DNA of 64,000 nt from the NCBI GenBank assembly GCA_963575745.1, contig CAUYUJ010002047.1, positions 549,912-613,911 on the forward strand, given 5' to 3'. Within the stretch, counting starts at the first letter, position 1. Every line of letters begins with the position of its first letter. Origin of the DNA: Prorocentrum cordatum (taxonomy: Eukaryota > Sar > Dinophyceae > Prorocentrales > Prorocentraceae). Of the stretch, positions 39,836 through 50,974 are shown one piece after another. A model generated the notes under the pieces. It was not told where the DNA came from and did no database searches. It saw nothing but the letters and a program-made list of their open reading frames with translations. Made by a program: the position numbers and the translations under genes.

Positions 39836-40827
39836 CCAGCAGCGGTAGAACACGCTCTTTCCATTCCAACAGTGTGGACCCTAGGCGCATCAAGGAGTCC
39901 TAGATCTTCGCATCTCAGACACGTATGCCGACCGAGGGCGGCCTGCTTTCAAAACCGTGCTCCCGCCACAACCCCGCGAACCCTCTCAAAAACTGAGCAG
40001 GTTAGCCATCACCGCTGCTATCAAGAGAACGCGTAAGCAAGTGTCAGCAATAGTCGCAGTAACCCAGCACTTTTAGCAGACATGCTTATTGTGAGCCCAC
40101 TCCTCAGTCCACAGGCAAAACTGAATTCATCACTTTCCCAGCTGCTGGGGTTCTAAGCTTCTAGCGCGCCTGGCTACGATGTCTGAAACAAAGCATGCCA
40201 GCGCCTCCAAACTGTATCCACTCACCCCCTGGATGCCCCGAGACACTGTTTGAACAAAGCATGAATACAAACAGTAGGTTCGCGCTCCAAGGGGGCACGA
40301 CCCAGCGTAAGCATCCACGGGGCCGGGGTGAAAATAGCGTGATCCGCACTCCCGAAGCCACTCGTGCATCTTCCAGGGCCCAGCAATTTCCGACAATATT
40401 GTCTCTGCCCCCCAGATTCCACAAGCAGGCGCTTGAACCGAGCTGCTTCGCAGGCACGGTGGCGGAGCGTGCCCGGTGAACTCAACAGGAAAATGGAGGC
40501 TCTACACCCGTCGCGCACAAAAGGAACACTGCCGTACAATCGAGAGCGAGCGTCGTGAGGGCGCAGGGCACGTGCTACCACAGCACGTGCCGGACAATGC
40601 TGATGCCGACGGCTTGAGTGACTGGCAAGTTTCCTCTGCCGTGTCCAGCCCGAGGAACCCTCAGGGCGGGGAGTGGAGGGCACGTTGGAAGAGGGATGAC
40701 GAGGAGAGGACGGGCGGAGAAAGATGAGCACAGCAAGGGGAAGGATTATAAGAAGGAGGGCGACAAGTAGTACACAGGGAGGACCAGAACGGGAAGAGGC
40801 GGGGCGAACGCCAACTGGGAGTGCGGG

Positions 40828-40886
40828 CCTCGAGCTGGCTCTTCGCGTGCTGGAGCTCGAGGTCCTTCTGTCGGAGATCCTGCGCA
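40828..40886 (-). repeat. Coiled-coil cassette, copy 4
   Basis: Minus strand AQDLRQKDLELQHAKSQLEA. A weak CCT-rich stretch follows at 40960-41095. 41096-42010 has no recognised gene. Confidence 0.8.
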
Positions 40887-42012
40887 CAAATACCAATCTG
40901 GGGAAACTCCTCAACGCACCCTCCCTCGTGAACGTTCCTTCCTCACTGGGCCACTTTACTTGTCCTCCTCTTCTTCCATCTTCTCCTCCTCCTCCTCCTC
41001 CTTCTCCTCTGTCGTCGCAACTGCTGCTGACACTGGTGCGAGTCCGTTCCTCCTCCTCCTATTCCTCCCGCTCCCGCTCCTCCTCATCGCCGTCAGGTTA
41101 CGGCTGGACCCAGGACAGAAGACCATCCTTCAAGAGCATGGGACCCTCTGCTCGCCAAGCTGAATCTCATTCGAGGGTACCCTCCCCAAGAATGCACAAA
41201 CACATTCCACAAACACCGAGGAACTTAGGGTACCCTCCCCGAACCGACCTCGATCTTATACCTCGGTCCGGCTGTACTCATCATCGTTATCGTGAATCGT
41301 CTTGCTTCTCTCATACCTCTCTTCGTCCTCTTCCTCCTCGTCGTCGTCGTCCCGAGCCTGCGACCATTCAGCCACCACGACCGACAAAGCTCACTCCAGT
41401 GCGAGGAGGGGGCAGGGGGAGACAATTCATTCCAACAAGCTTGGTAGCGCTCCACCTGCAGCGTCTGGCACGAAGGCGGACGGCGACGAGCAACAAGAGG
41501 AAACGACGAGGACGAGGGAGGGACGGAACAAATCGGAACGATTGCGATCCGGAGCATCAGTTCCTGCTTGGTGGCTGTACTACCCTACTGAGCAACAATA
41601 CATGCAATGATCTTCGAATAGCTCGGGGCTGTAGCCTACAGCCTCGCGGGGGAAGCCATCTGGCCGTGTGCAGGACCGCCGAGAAGGTGCACAGCCCATG
41701 ACGGCCTGCAAGGGCACCATCCTCCAAGCTGCAGGAGCGTTTGAGAGAGTCGAAAGTCCCCCAAAATTCAATCCTAGGCCACGGCCCAGCAGCGGCACGA
41801 CAAGGGAACGAGGGGAAGCGACCGGCGAGACGAACAGGACACACCACACACAGACCACACCACACGGAAGGCTAAGAGAAAGAAGACCGTAGGCAGCAGC
41901 AACAGCCGCGGGAGATGGGAGGAGGGGAGGGAAACACGCAGGTATTGGAATGGGCCGTGGCATCGCGTCATAAACTCAGACTGGTCAGAATCAATGCTCG
42001 GTGGCCTTGAAG

Positions 42013-42400
42013 TTGGAGGAGGAGGAGGTGGAGGAGGAGTACGAGGAGGGGACGGATGAGGATGAGGATGAGGATGAGGATGAGAAGGAGGAGGAGGAGG
42101 AGGAGAAGGAGGAGGAGGAGGAGGAGGAGGAGGGAGAATGGAGGAGAGGGGGAGATGGAGGAAGAGGAGGAGGAGGGAGGGGGAGGAGTAGGAGGAGGAG
42201 GAGGGGGAGGAGGAGGAGGAGGCGGAGGAGGAGAGGAGGGGAGAGGAGGAGAAGAGAAGAGAGGAGGAGAGAAGGAGGAGGAGGGGAAGGAGGAGGAGGA
42301 GGAGGAGGATAGTGGGGAGGGGGCGGAGGAGAGGGTAACGGTGAGGAGAGGAGGGAGGAGAGGCGGAGGCGGAGGAGACCGGGGACGGCGGCGAGGGAGA
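42013..42400 (+). repeat. GGA triplet tract
   Basis: GGA/GAG repeat with GATGAG block at 42055-42090. Confidence 0.9.
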
Positions 42401-42460
42401 GGGGCGAGGCGAGGCGGAGGGGCGAGTCGAGGCGCGGCGTCGATGTGGGCGCGCCGTCGC

Positions 42461-42521
42461 GCCTCGAGCTGGGACTTCGCCTGCTGGAGCTCCAGGTCCT
42501 TCTGGCGGAGCTCCTGCGCCC
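42461..42521 (-). repeat. Coiled-coil cassette, copy 5
   Basis: Minus strand AQELRQKDLELQQAKSQLEA, the consensus form. It lies between the GGA tract (42013-42400) and a CCT tract (42640-43025), the clearest example of the cassette in a purine/pyrimidine frame. Confidence 0.9.
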
Positions 42522-42639
42522 GCAAGCCGAGCAAGCCGAGCCCCCCCCCCACGCCACCACCCTCTGGCGCGGCAGCCGCGCGGCGACCGCACGAGCTCCG
42601 CCCAAACCCACGCCGGTGGCGCTCCTCCATCTCGCTTGT

Positions 42640-43025
42640 CTCCTGCTCCTCTCACTACTCCTCCTGCTCCCTCCTCCTCCTCCTCCCCCCTCCTCCTCCT
42701 CCTACCTCCTCCTCCTCCTCCTCCTCCTCCTCCTTCCTCCCCTCCTCCTCCTCCTCCTCCTCCTCCTCCTCCTCCTCCCTCCTCCTCCTCCTCCCCCTCC
42801 TGCTGCTGCTGCTGCTGCTGCTCATGCTCCATCTCCTCCTTCTCCTCCTCTGCTTCCCGACTCCTGCTGGCTGCAAGGTTCGTCGCATGTAGCCTCCCTT
42901 CTCCTCCTCCTCTCCTCCTCCTCCTTCTCCTTCTCCTCCTGCTCCTCCTCCTCCCTCCTCCTGCTCCTCCTCCTCTCCCTCCTCCTCCTCCTCCTCCTCC
43001 TCCTCCTCCTCCTCCTCCTCCTCCG
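42640..43025 (-). repeat. CCT triplet tract
   Basis: CCT repeat with CTG run at 42800-42825 and a short unique patch at 42855-42900. Confidence 0.9.
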
Positions 43026-43134
43026 TGGTCCGCACCACGTGGGCCGCAGGCGAGGCCCTGCGGGCGAAGGGAGCAGCAGAAAGGGCAAGCAACCAACTGC
43101 TGGGGCGCAGGTGCCTGGTGCTCTCCGCTTCCCC

Positions 43135-43300
43135 CGACGACGACGACGACGACGACGACGAGGACGAGGACGAGTACGACGACGAGGACGACGAGGACAA
43201 CGATGACGATGACAAGGACGACGACAAGGACGACGACGACGACGACGAGGACGAAGACGAGGACGACAACGACGACAACGACGACGACGAAAACGACGAA
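43135..43300 (+). repeat. GAC triplet repeat
   Basis: GAC with GAG/GAT variants; encodes poly-Asp or poly-Arg in artefactual frames. Confidence 0.9.
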
Positions 43301-43612
43301 CGACGAAAAAGACGAACGACGAATGCGACAGAAACAGCAAAAAACTGGGAGAAGCGTCCTCCTGTCGTCGGTGTTTTCCTTTCCCTCCTGCTCCTGCTTT
43401 TACATATTCTGGTCTTGCTCCTCTTCCTCCTCTCCATCCCCCCTCCTCCTCTGGATCATCTTCTTCATCCTCCTCAGGCCCTCCTTCCTAGATCCACTGC
43501 TCCATGGCCTGGCCCATCCAGAACCCAGCAGCGGTGTATGCGCCACGCCCTCCTGGCTCGGCCGGGAGGGCGTATACACAGCTCCCGGGCTCAGGATGGG
43601 GCTGGATATGCA

Positions 43613-43790
43613 CACGTCGTTCATTTCTAATCGTGCTCCTCTCTAAGTGTGCTCGTCTCTGATTGTTCCTGGCCCCCCCCAGTGGCCAGGAAGAGGCCCA
43701 CGATGGATCACTTGGAAATGGCAGGATCTTGCCCCCCCCCCCCCCAAAAAAAAAAACAAAGAACCTTCGCAGAATCAGAAACGAACAAGG
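43613..43790 (+). mobile_element. Short element O, copy 2
   Basis: CGTCGTTCATTTCTAATCGT through TGATTGTTCCTGGCCCC to AATCAGAAACGAACAA. Contains a C-run/A-run (43734-43760). 43791-44395 has no recognised gene. Confidence 0.65.
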
Positions 43791-44394
43791 TGTATGGATC
43801 TCGTCGCCCCGATCATCACTCCCCCCCGTCCCCCACGCCCGCCCGCCTCCCCCGACGACGCCGCGCAGCACGCTCCGACAGCGCCCGCCGACCGTGCGGC
43901 CGCGATATATCTCCCTCGCGGGCGCGCGAGGAGAGCCGTCTGCCCGCTCGCGGACGGAGCCAGGACGAGGATCCTCAGACGAGAGGCCCGGGCGAGGGCC
44001 ACGTCGGGGGAGGAGAAATCGAACATCTCCGAGGTCTGGCGGCTCCCCTCTGCTCCCCCGCCTCCTGTTCTCGTCTGCCCCCTTCTCCTCCTCTTGCCGC
44101 TCCTCCACATCCTTCTCCCCCCTCCCCCCCTGACCTTCCAGAGAGCTATGTTTCAGCACTGGAGACCTAAAAACCTAAAGAACTAAACGAAACAGCCTAA
44201 AACCAAGACGTAGAATAGCTCTGGGATAGGTTTTTAGGTCGGGTGCTATTGTTTAGCCCTCCTGGAAGGTCAGGGTCCTCCCTCATCCACCTCCTCCACC
44301 CTCCCTCCGCCTCCCACTCCTCCTCCTCCCCCTGCCCCCCTCCCTCGTGTTCATCCTCGTCGTCCTCGGGGTCGGCTTCAGCGGCCGTGAGGCC

Positions 44395-44530
44395 TTCGCA
44401 ATTTTGGTGTTTGGCTTTTCGCACTTTTGGTTCTTTCGCACTCTTCGACACTTTTCGCACTTTTCTACCTTTCTACTTTTCGCACTTTTCGCATTTTTCG
44501 CACTCTTCTACTTTTCGCACTTTTCGCGTC
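44395..44530 (+). repeat. TTTTCGCACT tandem repeat
   Basis: Ten or more degenerate copies of TTTTCGCACT or TTTCTACTTT. Confidence 0.85.
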
Positions 44531-44605
44531 CGCCACCGGATGTTCGAGACGCTTAGATAGCCGGCTTAGAGGTGCCGAAGGCCTGGGGCCTCCCGAGAAG
44601 CTTCC

Positions 44606-44792
44606 GGCACATACCCCCGACGTCGTGATTTTGTCACCGCGTCGACCCCAAGAGGTCTCAACCCTTCTCCAGGACTGGCTTTTCATCCCGAGTTGTTTGA
44701 GGGTCCCGAGACCTGGTGAGGGCACCCCAGAGGCCGAGAATAGCGAAAACCTGCCGTCGTGACTTTTTCATGACCCCGATAGGGGGTCTGGG
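44606..44792 (+). mobile_element. Family X short element, copy 18
   Basis: ATACCCCCGACGTCGTGATT through TTTTCATCCCGAGTTGTTTG to AGGGGGTCTGGG. Confidence 0.8.
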
Positions 44793-44884
44793 AAGTTCCT
44801 GGAGCCTTCCCATCGTGAAGGCACAAAACGAACTCTCCAGAGGCAAGGAGGGCTTCGGAGAGGCCCCGCCGCCTTCCTGGAGGC

Positions 44885-45095
44885 CTCCTGGATGCGGTCC
44901 GACTGGATGGGGTCGAAGGATCGCGCCGCCTTGCCAATGCACCGCCGATGTATCGGCGAAGCATCGGCGACGTCGGCGATGCATCGGGGACGTCGGAGAG
45001 GAGAAAATTGTGCCGCCCATCGAGCCGCATCGCCGATGCATCGGCGATGCGGCGCGATCCTCCGATCCCCATCTGCTCCGCCCGAATCTAGGAGG
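44885..45095. mobile_element. Family M foldback element, copy 1
   Basis: Outer arms GGTCGAAGGATCGCGCCGCC and GGCGCGATCCTCCGATCCCC pair. The loop is a tandem repeat of the 10-12-base palindromic unit GCCGATGCATCGGC. Copy 2 is at 49735-49978. 45096-45270 is unassigned. Confidence 0.8.
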
Positions 45096-45274
45096 CCTAC
45101 ACCTTGCGAAATGCTTAAGAAATCATGGGTTAAGAAATTCATAGTCTCAGAACTTGAATAAAAAACCGAAATTTCTATTGAAATCTTAGGATTTACTTTG
45201 AAACGTTAAGAATTATCCTGGCGAAAGACCCAACCATAAGCAATTGTTGGTAACGCGTTGTGGGTGCCGCTTTC

Positions 45275-46917
45275 GGTGGGGCTCCATATGGGGCCACGAA
45301 GCGCTGCCTTGGATGGGGGAACCGCATGCGGACTGCGCCACCAGGGCGGGCCTTCGGTGGAGCTCCCTATGGGGCTACGAAACGCTGCCCTGGGTGGGGG
45401 AACCGCATGCGAACTGCGCCACTGGGGCCTTCGGTGGAGCTCCCTATGGTGCCACGAAACGCTGCCCTGGGTGGGGGAACCGCATGCGAACACCCCCACT
45501 GGGGCCTTCGGTGGAGCTCCCTATGGGGCTACGAAACGCTGCCCTGGGTGGGGAACCGCATGCGAACACCCCCACTGGGGCCTTCGGTGGAGCTCCCTAT
45601 GGGGCCACGAAACTGCCCTGGGTGGGGGAACCGCATGCGAACACCCCCACTGGGGCCTTCGGTGGAGCTCCCTATGGGGCCACGAAACGCTGCCCTGGGT
45701 GGGGGAACCGCATGCGAACACCCCCACTGGGGCCTTCGGTGGAGCTCCCTATGGGGCTACGAAACGCTGCCCTGGGTGGGGGAACCGCATGCGAACACCC
45801 CCACTGGGGCCTTCGGTGGAGCTCCCTATGGGGCCACGAAACGCTGCCCTGGGTGGGGGAACCGCATGCGAACACCCCCACTGGGGCCTTCGGTGGAGCT
45901 CCCTATGGGGCCACGAAACGCTGCCCTGGGTGGGGGAACCGCATGCGAACACCCCCACTGGGGCCTTCGGTGGAGCTCCCTATGGGGCTACGACGAAACG
46001 CTGCCCTGGGTGGGGGAACCGCATGCGAACACCCCCACTGGGGCCTTCGGTGGAGCTCCCTATGGGGCTACGAAACGCTGCCCTGGGTGGGGGAACCGCA
46101 TGCGAACACCCCCACTGGGGCCTTCGGTGGAGCTCCCTATGGGGCCACGAAACGCTGCCCTGGGTGGGGGAACCGCATGCGAACACCCCCACTGGGGCCT
46201 TCGGTGGAGCTCCCTATGGGGCTACGAAACGCTGCCCTGGGTGGGGGAACCGCATGCGAACACCCCCACTGGGGCCTTCGGTGGAGCTCCCTATGGGGCC
46301 ACGAAACGCTGCCCTGGGTGGGGGAACGCATGCGAACACGACTGGGGCCTTCGGTGGAGCTCCCTATGGGGCACGAAACGCTGCCCTGGGTGGAACCGCA
46401 TGCGAACACCCCCACTGGGGCCTTCGGTGGAGCTCCCTATGGGGCCACGAAACGCTGCCCTGGGTGGGGGAACCGCATGCGAACACCCCCACTGGGGCCT
46501 TCGGTGGAGCTCCCTATGGGGCCACGAAACGCTGCCCTGGGTGGGGGAACCGCATGCGAACACCCCCACTGGGGCCTTCGGTGGAGCTCCCTATGGGGCC
46601 ACGAAACGCTGCCCTGGGTGGGGGAACCGCATGCGAACACCCCCACTGGGGCCTTCGGTGGAGCTCCCTATGGGGCTACGAAACGCTGCCCTGGGTGGGG
46701 GAACCGCATGCGAACACCCCCACTGGGGCCTTCGGTGGAGCTCCCTATGGGGCCACGAAACGCTGCCCTGGGTGGGGGAACCGCATGCGAACACCCCCAC
46801 TGGGGCCTTCGGTGGAGCTCCCTATGGGGCCACGAAACGCTGCCCTGGGCGGGGGAACCGCATGCGAACACCCCCACTGGGGCCTTCGGTGGAGCTCCCT
46901 ATGGGGCTACGAAACGC
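45275..46917 (+). repeat. 77-bp satellite with three-unit higher-order pattern
   Basis: Twenty-two unit starts (GGTGGAGCTCCCTATGG) at 45275, 45356, 45433, 45510, 45586, 45661, 45738, then mostly every 77 bases to 46888. One variable site (GGGGCTACG versus GGGGCCACG) is T at units 2, 4, 7, 10, 11, 13, 19 and 22, approximating a T-C-C trimer of 231 bp. All three plus-strand frames are open across the array because the unit has no stop in any phase. Unit-length changes (81, 76, 75, 80, 73, 73) are mostly not multiples of three, which argues against coding. Confidence 0.95.
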
Positions 46918-46939
46918 GCGAGAGGTGTGCCGAGAGCAG

Positions 46940-46985
46940 AGGCAAGGAGGGGGAGGAGGGAGGAGGAGGAGGAGGAAGGAGGGGA
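46940..46985 (+). repeat. GGA triplet tract
   Basis: Short GGA run about 20 bases after the satellite ends. 46986-47300 has no supported gene. Confidence 0.8.
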
Positions 46986-47304
46986 ACGCGGGGCACCGTC
47001 TCTTCAAAACGAGGACCCAACACCACAGGATGGTTGGGAATAATCGAGACTCTGGCCGAAAACTTAAGTTTTCTTAAGCATCGCCTAAGGTGTAGACTTC
47101 CGAGAAAAGGCTCCTCCTTCCCTCGCGTCCCCCATCCGGGGGGCGCGCCGTCGACTCCCGCGGCGCTCCGCGCTGGAACACGCAAAGCACGCCGGCAACG
47201 TCTCGGAAGCGGCAACGTTTGCGCACTGGCACTGTCTCGGGGCCAGCGCGGCCAAACCCCTGCCAGTTTCAACAGGCACTGCTGTTTTCGCACCAGAAAA
47301 AACT

Positions 47305-47365
47305 CAGGAGGAGGAGGAGGACGAGGAGGAGGAGGAGGAGGAGAGGAGGAGGAGACGAGGAGGGC
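47305..47365 (+). repeat. GGA triplet tract
   Basis: GGA repeat with GACGAGG interruption. Confidence 0.85.
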
Positions 47366-47481
47366 ATGCCCTTCGAAAACAAGAGTATGGCGGCGGCGAC
47401 TCGGCAGGAGGACACTCCGAATCTGAGCGGCTTCCTCCGCCGTGGCCGGCAGGGGACGCTCTGCGGAATAGGGGTACGCGC

Positions 47482-47544
47482 GCCTTGACCTGGGCCTTCG
47501 ACAGCTGGAGGTCCAGGTCCCTCTGGCGGATGTTGTGGTTCCGA
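47482..47544 (-). repeat. Coiled-coil cassette, copy 6
   Basis: Minus strand RNHNIRQRDLDLQLSKAQVK, a diverged subtype shared with copy 7. GGA tract lies about 120 bases to the left. Confidence 0.7.
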
Positions 47545-47577
47545 TCCTTCGCGCGCCCCGGCTCTCACATTTACGGG

Positions 47578-47758
47578 GCGTGAAACCGGCCACAGCCACT
47601 GCTTTTCTCTTGTTGCCGCCGTCCAGCCAGCAGAAAGAAAGCAGTGCTTGTGGTCATTTTCGTTGAGCTCGGCACCAGGGGAATGGCCACAACCACTGCT
47701 TCTTTTTCGGCCGGCTGGAAGGCGGCGCAAACAAGAAGCAGTGCCTGTGGTCATTTTC
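47578..47758. repeat. Two tandem hairpin units
   Basis: GGCCACAGCCACTGCTT pairs with AAGCAGTGCTTGTGGTC (47578-47661), and a second unit GGCCACAACCACTGCTTC pairs with GAAGCAGTGCCTGTGGTC (47684-47758). Each could fold into a stem of about 20 bp around a Gln/Pro-neutral loop. Confidence 0.75.
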
Positions 47759-48124
47759 CCGTCCCGCAACATCGCCTGTCCTCTTAGCACGCCTTCGTTC
47801 TCTTCCTGTGCATGCTGCCTCGTCTGATGCCAGCCGCACGATCAAAAGAGCAACCTGGACGTACCACCAATGCTGCATGATAGGAAGCCGTGCATCGACT
47901 CGCTCCAGGGGGAGCCCAAGGCAGACAGAACTGATACTACCGCGGGAAACTCGGCACCGCATCTGAATATGCTTGGTTCTGTCTTCCTTGGCTGGCACGA
48001 GGAGGAACACGACGGAGAAAACAGGAGCAGGGGGATGGAAGAGATAAAGGCGGAGCAGTAGGACGAGGAGACACACAGGAGAAGAGTGGCGGCGGCAGAG
48101 AGGGCGGAGGAGGACGTAGGATGA

Positions 48125-48375
48125 TGAATGGGAGGAGGAGGAGAAGGAGGAGGAGGAGGATATGGAGGACGGACAGGAAAAGGAAATGAGGAAGAGGAGG
48201 AGGAGGTGGAGGACGGACAGGAAAAGGGGGAGGAGGAGGAGGAGGAGGAGGAGGAGGAGGAGGAGGAGGAGAAGCAGCAGGAGGAGAAGGATGAGAAGGA
48301 GAAGGAGGAGGAGGAGGAGCAGGAGGAGGAGGAGCAGGAGCAGGAGGAGGAGGAGGAGGAGGAGCAGGAGAGATG
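48125..48375 (+). repeat. GGA triplet tract
   Basis: GGA/GAG repeat. GGAGGACGGACAGGAAAAGG occurs twice at the left (48162 and 48210). 47760-48124 has no recognised gene. Confidence 0.9.
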
Positions 48376-48427
48376 GGCAGACGAGCAGGAGATGCGCAGG
48401 CAGGGATGCCCAAAGAAGGGCGCGCAC

Positions 48428-48490
48428 ACCTCGAGCTGGGCCTTCAGGAGCTGCAAGTCCAAGTCCCTCTGGCGGAGGTTGTGGTTCCGC
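48428..48490 (-). repeat. Coiled-coil cassette, copy 7
   Basis: Minus strand RNHNLRQRDLDLQLLKAQLE, 50 bases right of a GGA tract. Confidence 0.75.
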
Positions 48491-48576
48491 TCCTCCGGGC
48501 GCCGCCTTGCCTCCTACAACACTGCTGCCAGCTTCGGCGGCGAGCCCCGGGGAAAGTCAGAGGGGGCCCAGGGGCC

Positions 48577-48763
48577 CAGACCCCCGACGCCATGATTTTT
48601 TCACACAATGTCGACCTCCAGGGTTCACGACCCCTTCCCCAGGACAGTTTGTTTTTCATCCCGGGTCGGTGTTTGGCGGTCCCGCGGCCCGGGAAGGGCC
48701 CCCGGAGGCCGCAAATAGCGAAACACCTCGCGTTTGTTTCCCAACGCGAGAGGGGGTCTGGGA
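48577..48763 (+). mobile_element. Family X short element, copy 19 (intact ends)
   Basis: CCCAGACCCCCGACGCCATG to GAGGGGGTCTGGG. Followed after five bases by an N element. Confidence 0.9.
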
Positions 48764-48768
48764 ATAGT

Positions 48769-48910
48769 GCGTAAACACAAACTGTTGGAGGTCCGCGCAG
48801 ATGCCTTGGATCGCCGCTGGCCCCTCTCGGCGCCCGGGCGCCAGGGAGGGGAGCCCAGCGCGGACCCAAGAGAACCGCGTGGATCGCCAGCAGTCCATAT
48901 TTATGCCGTG
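48769..48910. mobile_element. Family N foldback element, copy 5
   Basis: GCGTAAACACAAACTG outer end; GGAGGTCCGCGCAGATGCCT pairs imperfectly with the distal GGACCCAAGAGAACCGCGTGG arm. A truncated X core follows at 48915-48975 (GGACTGGATTTTCATCCCGA). 48980-49440 has no recognised gene. Confidence 0.8.
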
Positions 48911-49439
48911 TCATGAGGTTCCTCCACTTCTGCCAGGACTGGATTTTCATCCCGAGCCGTTCTTTGACGGTACCTCCACTTTCCCCCGTCGTGTGTCGTT
49001 CAAAACGCTCCCTACGCAGCACTCGAGGATGGTGACCCTGGCGCGCCGTTGACGGCAACACCACTGCGCTCTCCCTCCGGGACTTCGCCCCCGGCTCCTG
49101 TCCAACGCGTACCTTTTCCTGTGCAAGCTCTTCGGCACCGCCTGTACTAGCTCCCTCCGGCCGCCTGAGGCCCCGCCCGCCCGCGCCCTGTCTCCCCAAT
49201 TAGTGCTTCGCGCGCCCCGCCTAGCTCTTAACCGGAAGAGGCCCGACCAAACAAATGTGTTGTTCAGAGCGCGAGGAGGTCCGGGGAGGGGGCCGGACCT
49301 TCTCGGACGGCTCGGGAGGCCTGCCGCCGCCCGAGGCGTGCTCTGAGCATGCCCGGAGGGCGGCGGGGCTTCTCGGAAGGCTTCCCCCCGGGGCGCGGCA
49401 CCGAGTGCTGCTCCTCCACCCGAACTGGCACGAGTAGGA

Positions 49440-49632
49440 TGCTCCTCAAGAGGAAGAGCAGGAAAAGGAGGAGGAGGACGAGAAGGAAGAGGAGGAGGAG
49501 GAGGAGGAGGAGGAGGAGGAGGAGGAGGAGGAGGAGGAGGAGGAGGAGGATATGGAGGGTGTGAATCAGATTGAGGAGGAAGGGAAAGAGGAGGAGGAGG
49601 AGGAGGAGGAGGAGAGGAGGGAGGAGGAGGAG

Positions 49633-49664
<32 letters not shown>

Positions 49665-49690
49665 GGAGGAGGAGGAGGAGGAGGAGGAAT
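49440..49690 (+). repeat. GGA triplet tract
   Basis: GGA repeat split by ATATGGAGGGTGTGAATCAG at about 49550. Confidence 0.9.
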
Positions 49691-49734
49691 AGGATCGGAG
49701 GTTGGGGGGTGAGATCGAAGCGGAACGGTAGAAG

Positions 49735-49978
49735 CCTCCCAGATGGGGTCGGAGTAAATGGGGTCGGAAGATCGCGCCGAATCGCCGATACATCGGCGAT
49801 ACATCGTCGATGCATCGGCGATGCATCGGCGATGCACTGGCGATGCATCGTCGACGTTGGCGATGCATCGGCGACGTCGACGTGACGCAAATCGAGCTGC
49901 ACATCGAGCCGCATCGGCGATGCATCGGCGATGCGGCGCGATCCTCCGACCCCATCTACTCCGACCCCATCTAGAACG
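49735..49978. mobile_element. Family M foldback element, copy 2
   Basis: Outer arms AGATGGGGTCGGAGTAAATG and TCCGACCCCATCTACTCCGA. The loop has about ten ATCGGCGATGC units (palindrome GCATCGGCGATGC and GATGCATC). Confidence 0.85.
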
Positions 49979-49982
49979 CCTA

Positions 49983-50960
49983 GAAACGGAGAGCCCCCCT
50001 ACCGGGAAATCGATTTCGGTTTCGTGTTCGTGCGTGCCGTGCGGGCGAGGCGAAGCTGCGTGGGCGGGCGAGAGAAAGTCTCCTGTGGCTGAGGCGCGGC
50101 CGGAGCAAAAGAACCTTGACCGGGCGGCCGGTGCCCCGCGGTGCCCCGCCGGTGTCCCGGTGGTGTCCCGTGTGGCTGAGGCGCGGCCTGGGCAAAAGAA
50201 CCTTGACCGGGCGGCCGGTGCCGCGCGGTGTCCCGCCAGTGTCCCGCTGGTGTCCCGTCGGTGTCCCGATGATGACGTGGATGATTATGATGATGATGGT
50301 GATGATGCTGATGGTAATGGTGATGATGATGATGATGATGATGATGATTATGTTGATGATGGCGATGATGATGATGTTGGTGTCGTTGACTGGCATGGGC
50401 GGAGACACGGAAAGAGCGGCCTGTGTGTCGAGCGGCATGTGTTTCGAGCGGCATGGTGGGATCGTGTGTGAGATCGACGGTGATCTCCGCAGTGAGATCG
50501 ATCGAGTGAGATCGAAAGGGATATCGTTAGGGGAACCGATAGTGAGATCGATAGTGAGATCGATTGTGAAATCGCTGGTGAGATCGATAGTGAGACCAGC
50601 CGACAGAGATCGATGATGAGATCGATTGTGATATCGATGGTGAGATTGATCGAGTGAGTTCGATTGAGTGAGACCAGGAGGGAGATCGATACTGAGATCG
50701 ATAGTGCAAGAGGCGGCGCGGGCTGCGCCAAGCTTTGCCAGCGCTTCAGTCTTCTGTGGCCAAATGGCGCCGTTGGCTGCCGTTGCGCAGGTTGGGCAGG
50801 TTCCCAGGGGAAGGGTGACGTAAACAACTCGACACCAACGCCCCCGAGAGCGAGCGGCAACGCAACTATCTCCACTGGCATTCTCACGACAACATTCACC
50901 ACTGTTGCCCATTGCTGGCCCCCCCACCTCCTTATCACCCGCAAGGTCGTCGTATAGGTA
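49983..50960 (+). repeat. Segmental duplication J, copy 1
   Basis: Left part AAACGGAGAGCCCCCCTACC through AGGCGAAGCTGCGTGGGCGG. It then has a duplicated CTTGACCGGGCGGCCGGTGC segment (50115 and 50200), GAT triplet repeat (50268-50390), a GTGAGATCGAT array (50470-50710), and a right part ending GGTCGTCGTATAGGTATGCA. Same order as copy 2. Confidence 0.8.
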
Positions 50961-50974
50961 TGCAGGATTTGGAG

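Noticed and set aside
40476-41701. Plus-strand open frames in the low-repeat region
   Set aside because: No recognisable domain, mixed composition, and overlap with a minus-strand cassette and CCT-rich DNA.
45275-46917. CRISPR-like array
   Set aside because: Repeats are contiguous with no unique spacers.
45244-47426. Three overlapping 600-720-residue open frames on the plus strand
   Set aside because: They are the 77-bp satellite read in three phases; unit-length changes are not multiples of three and the proteins are the same 77-residue cycle.
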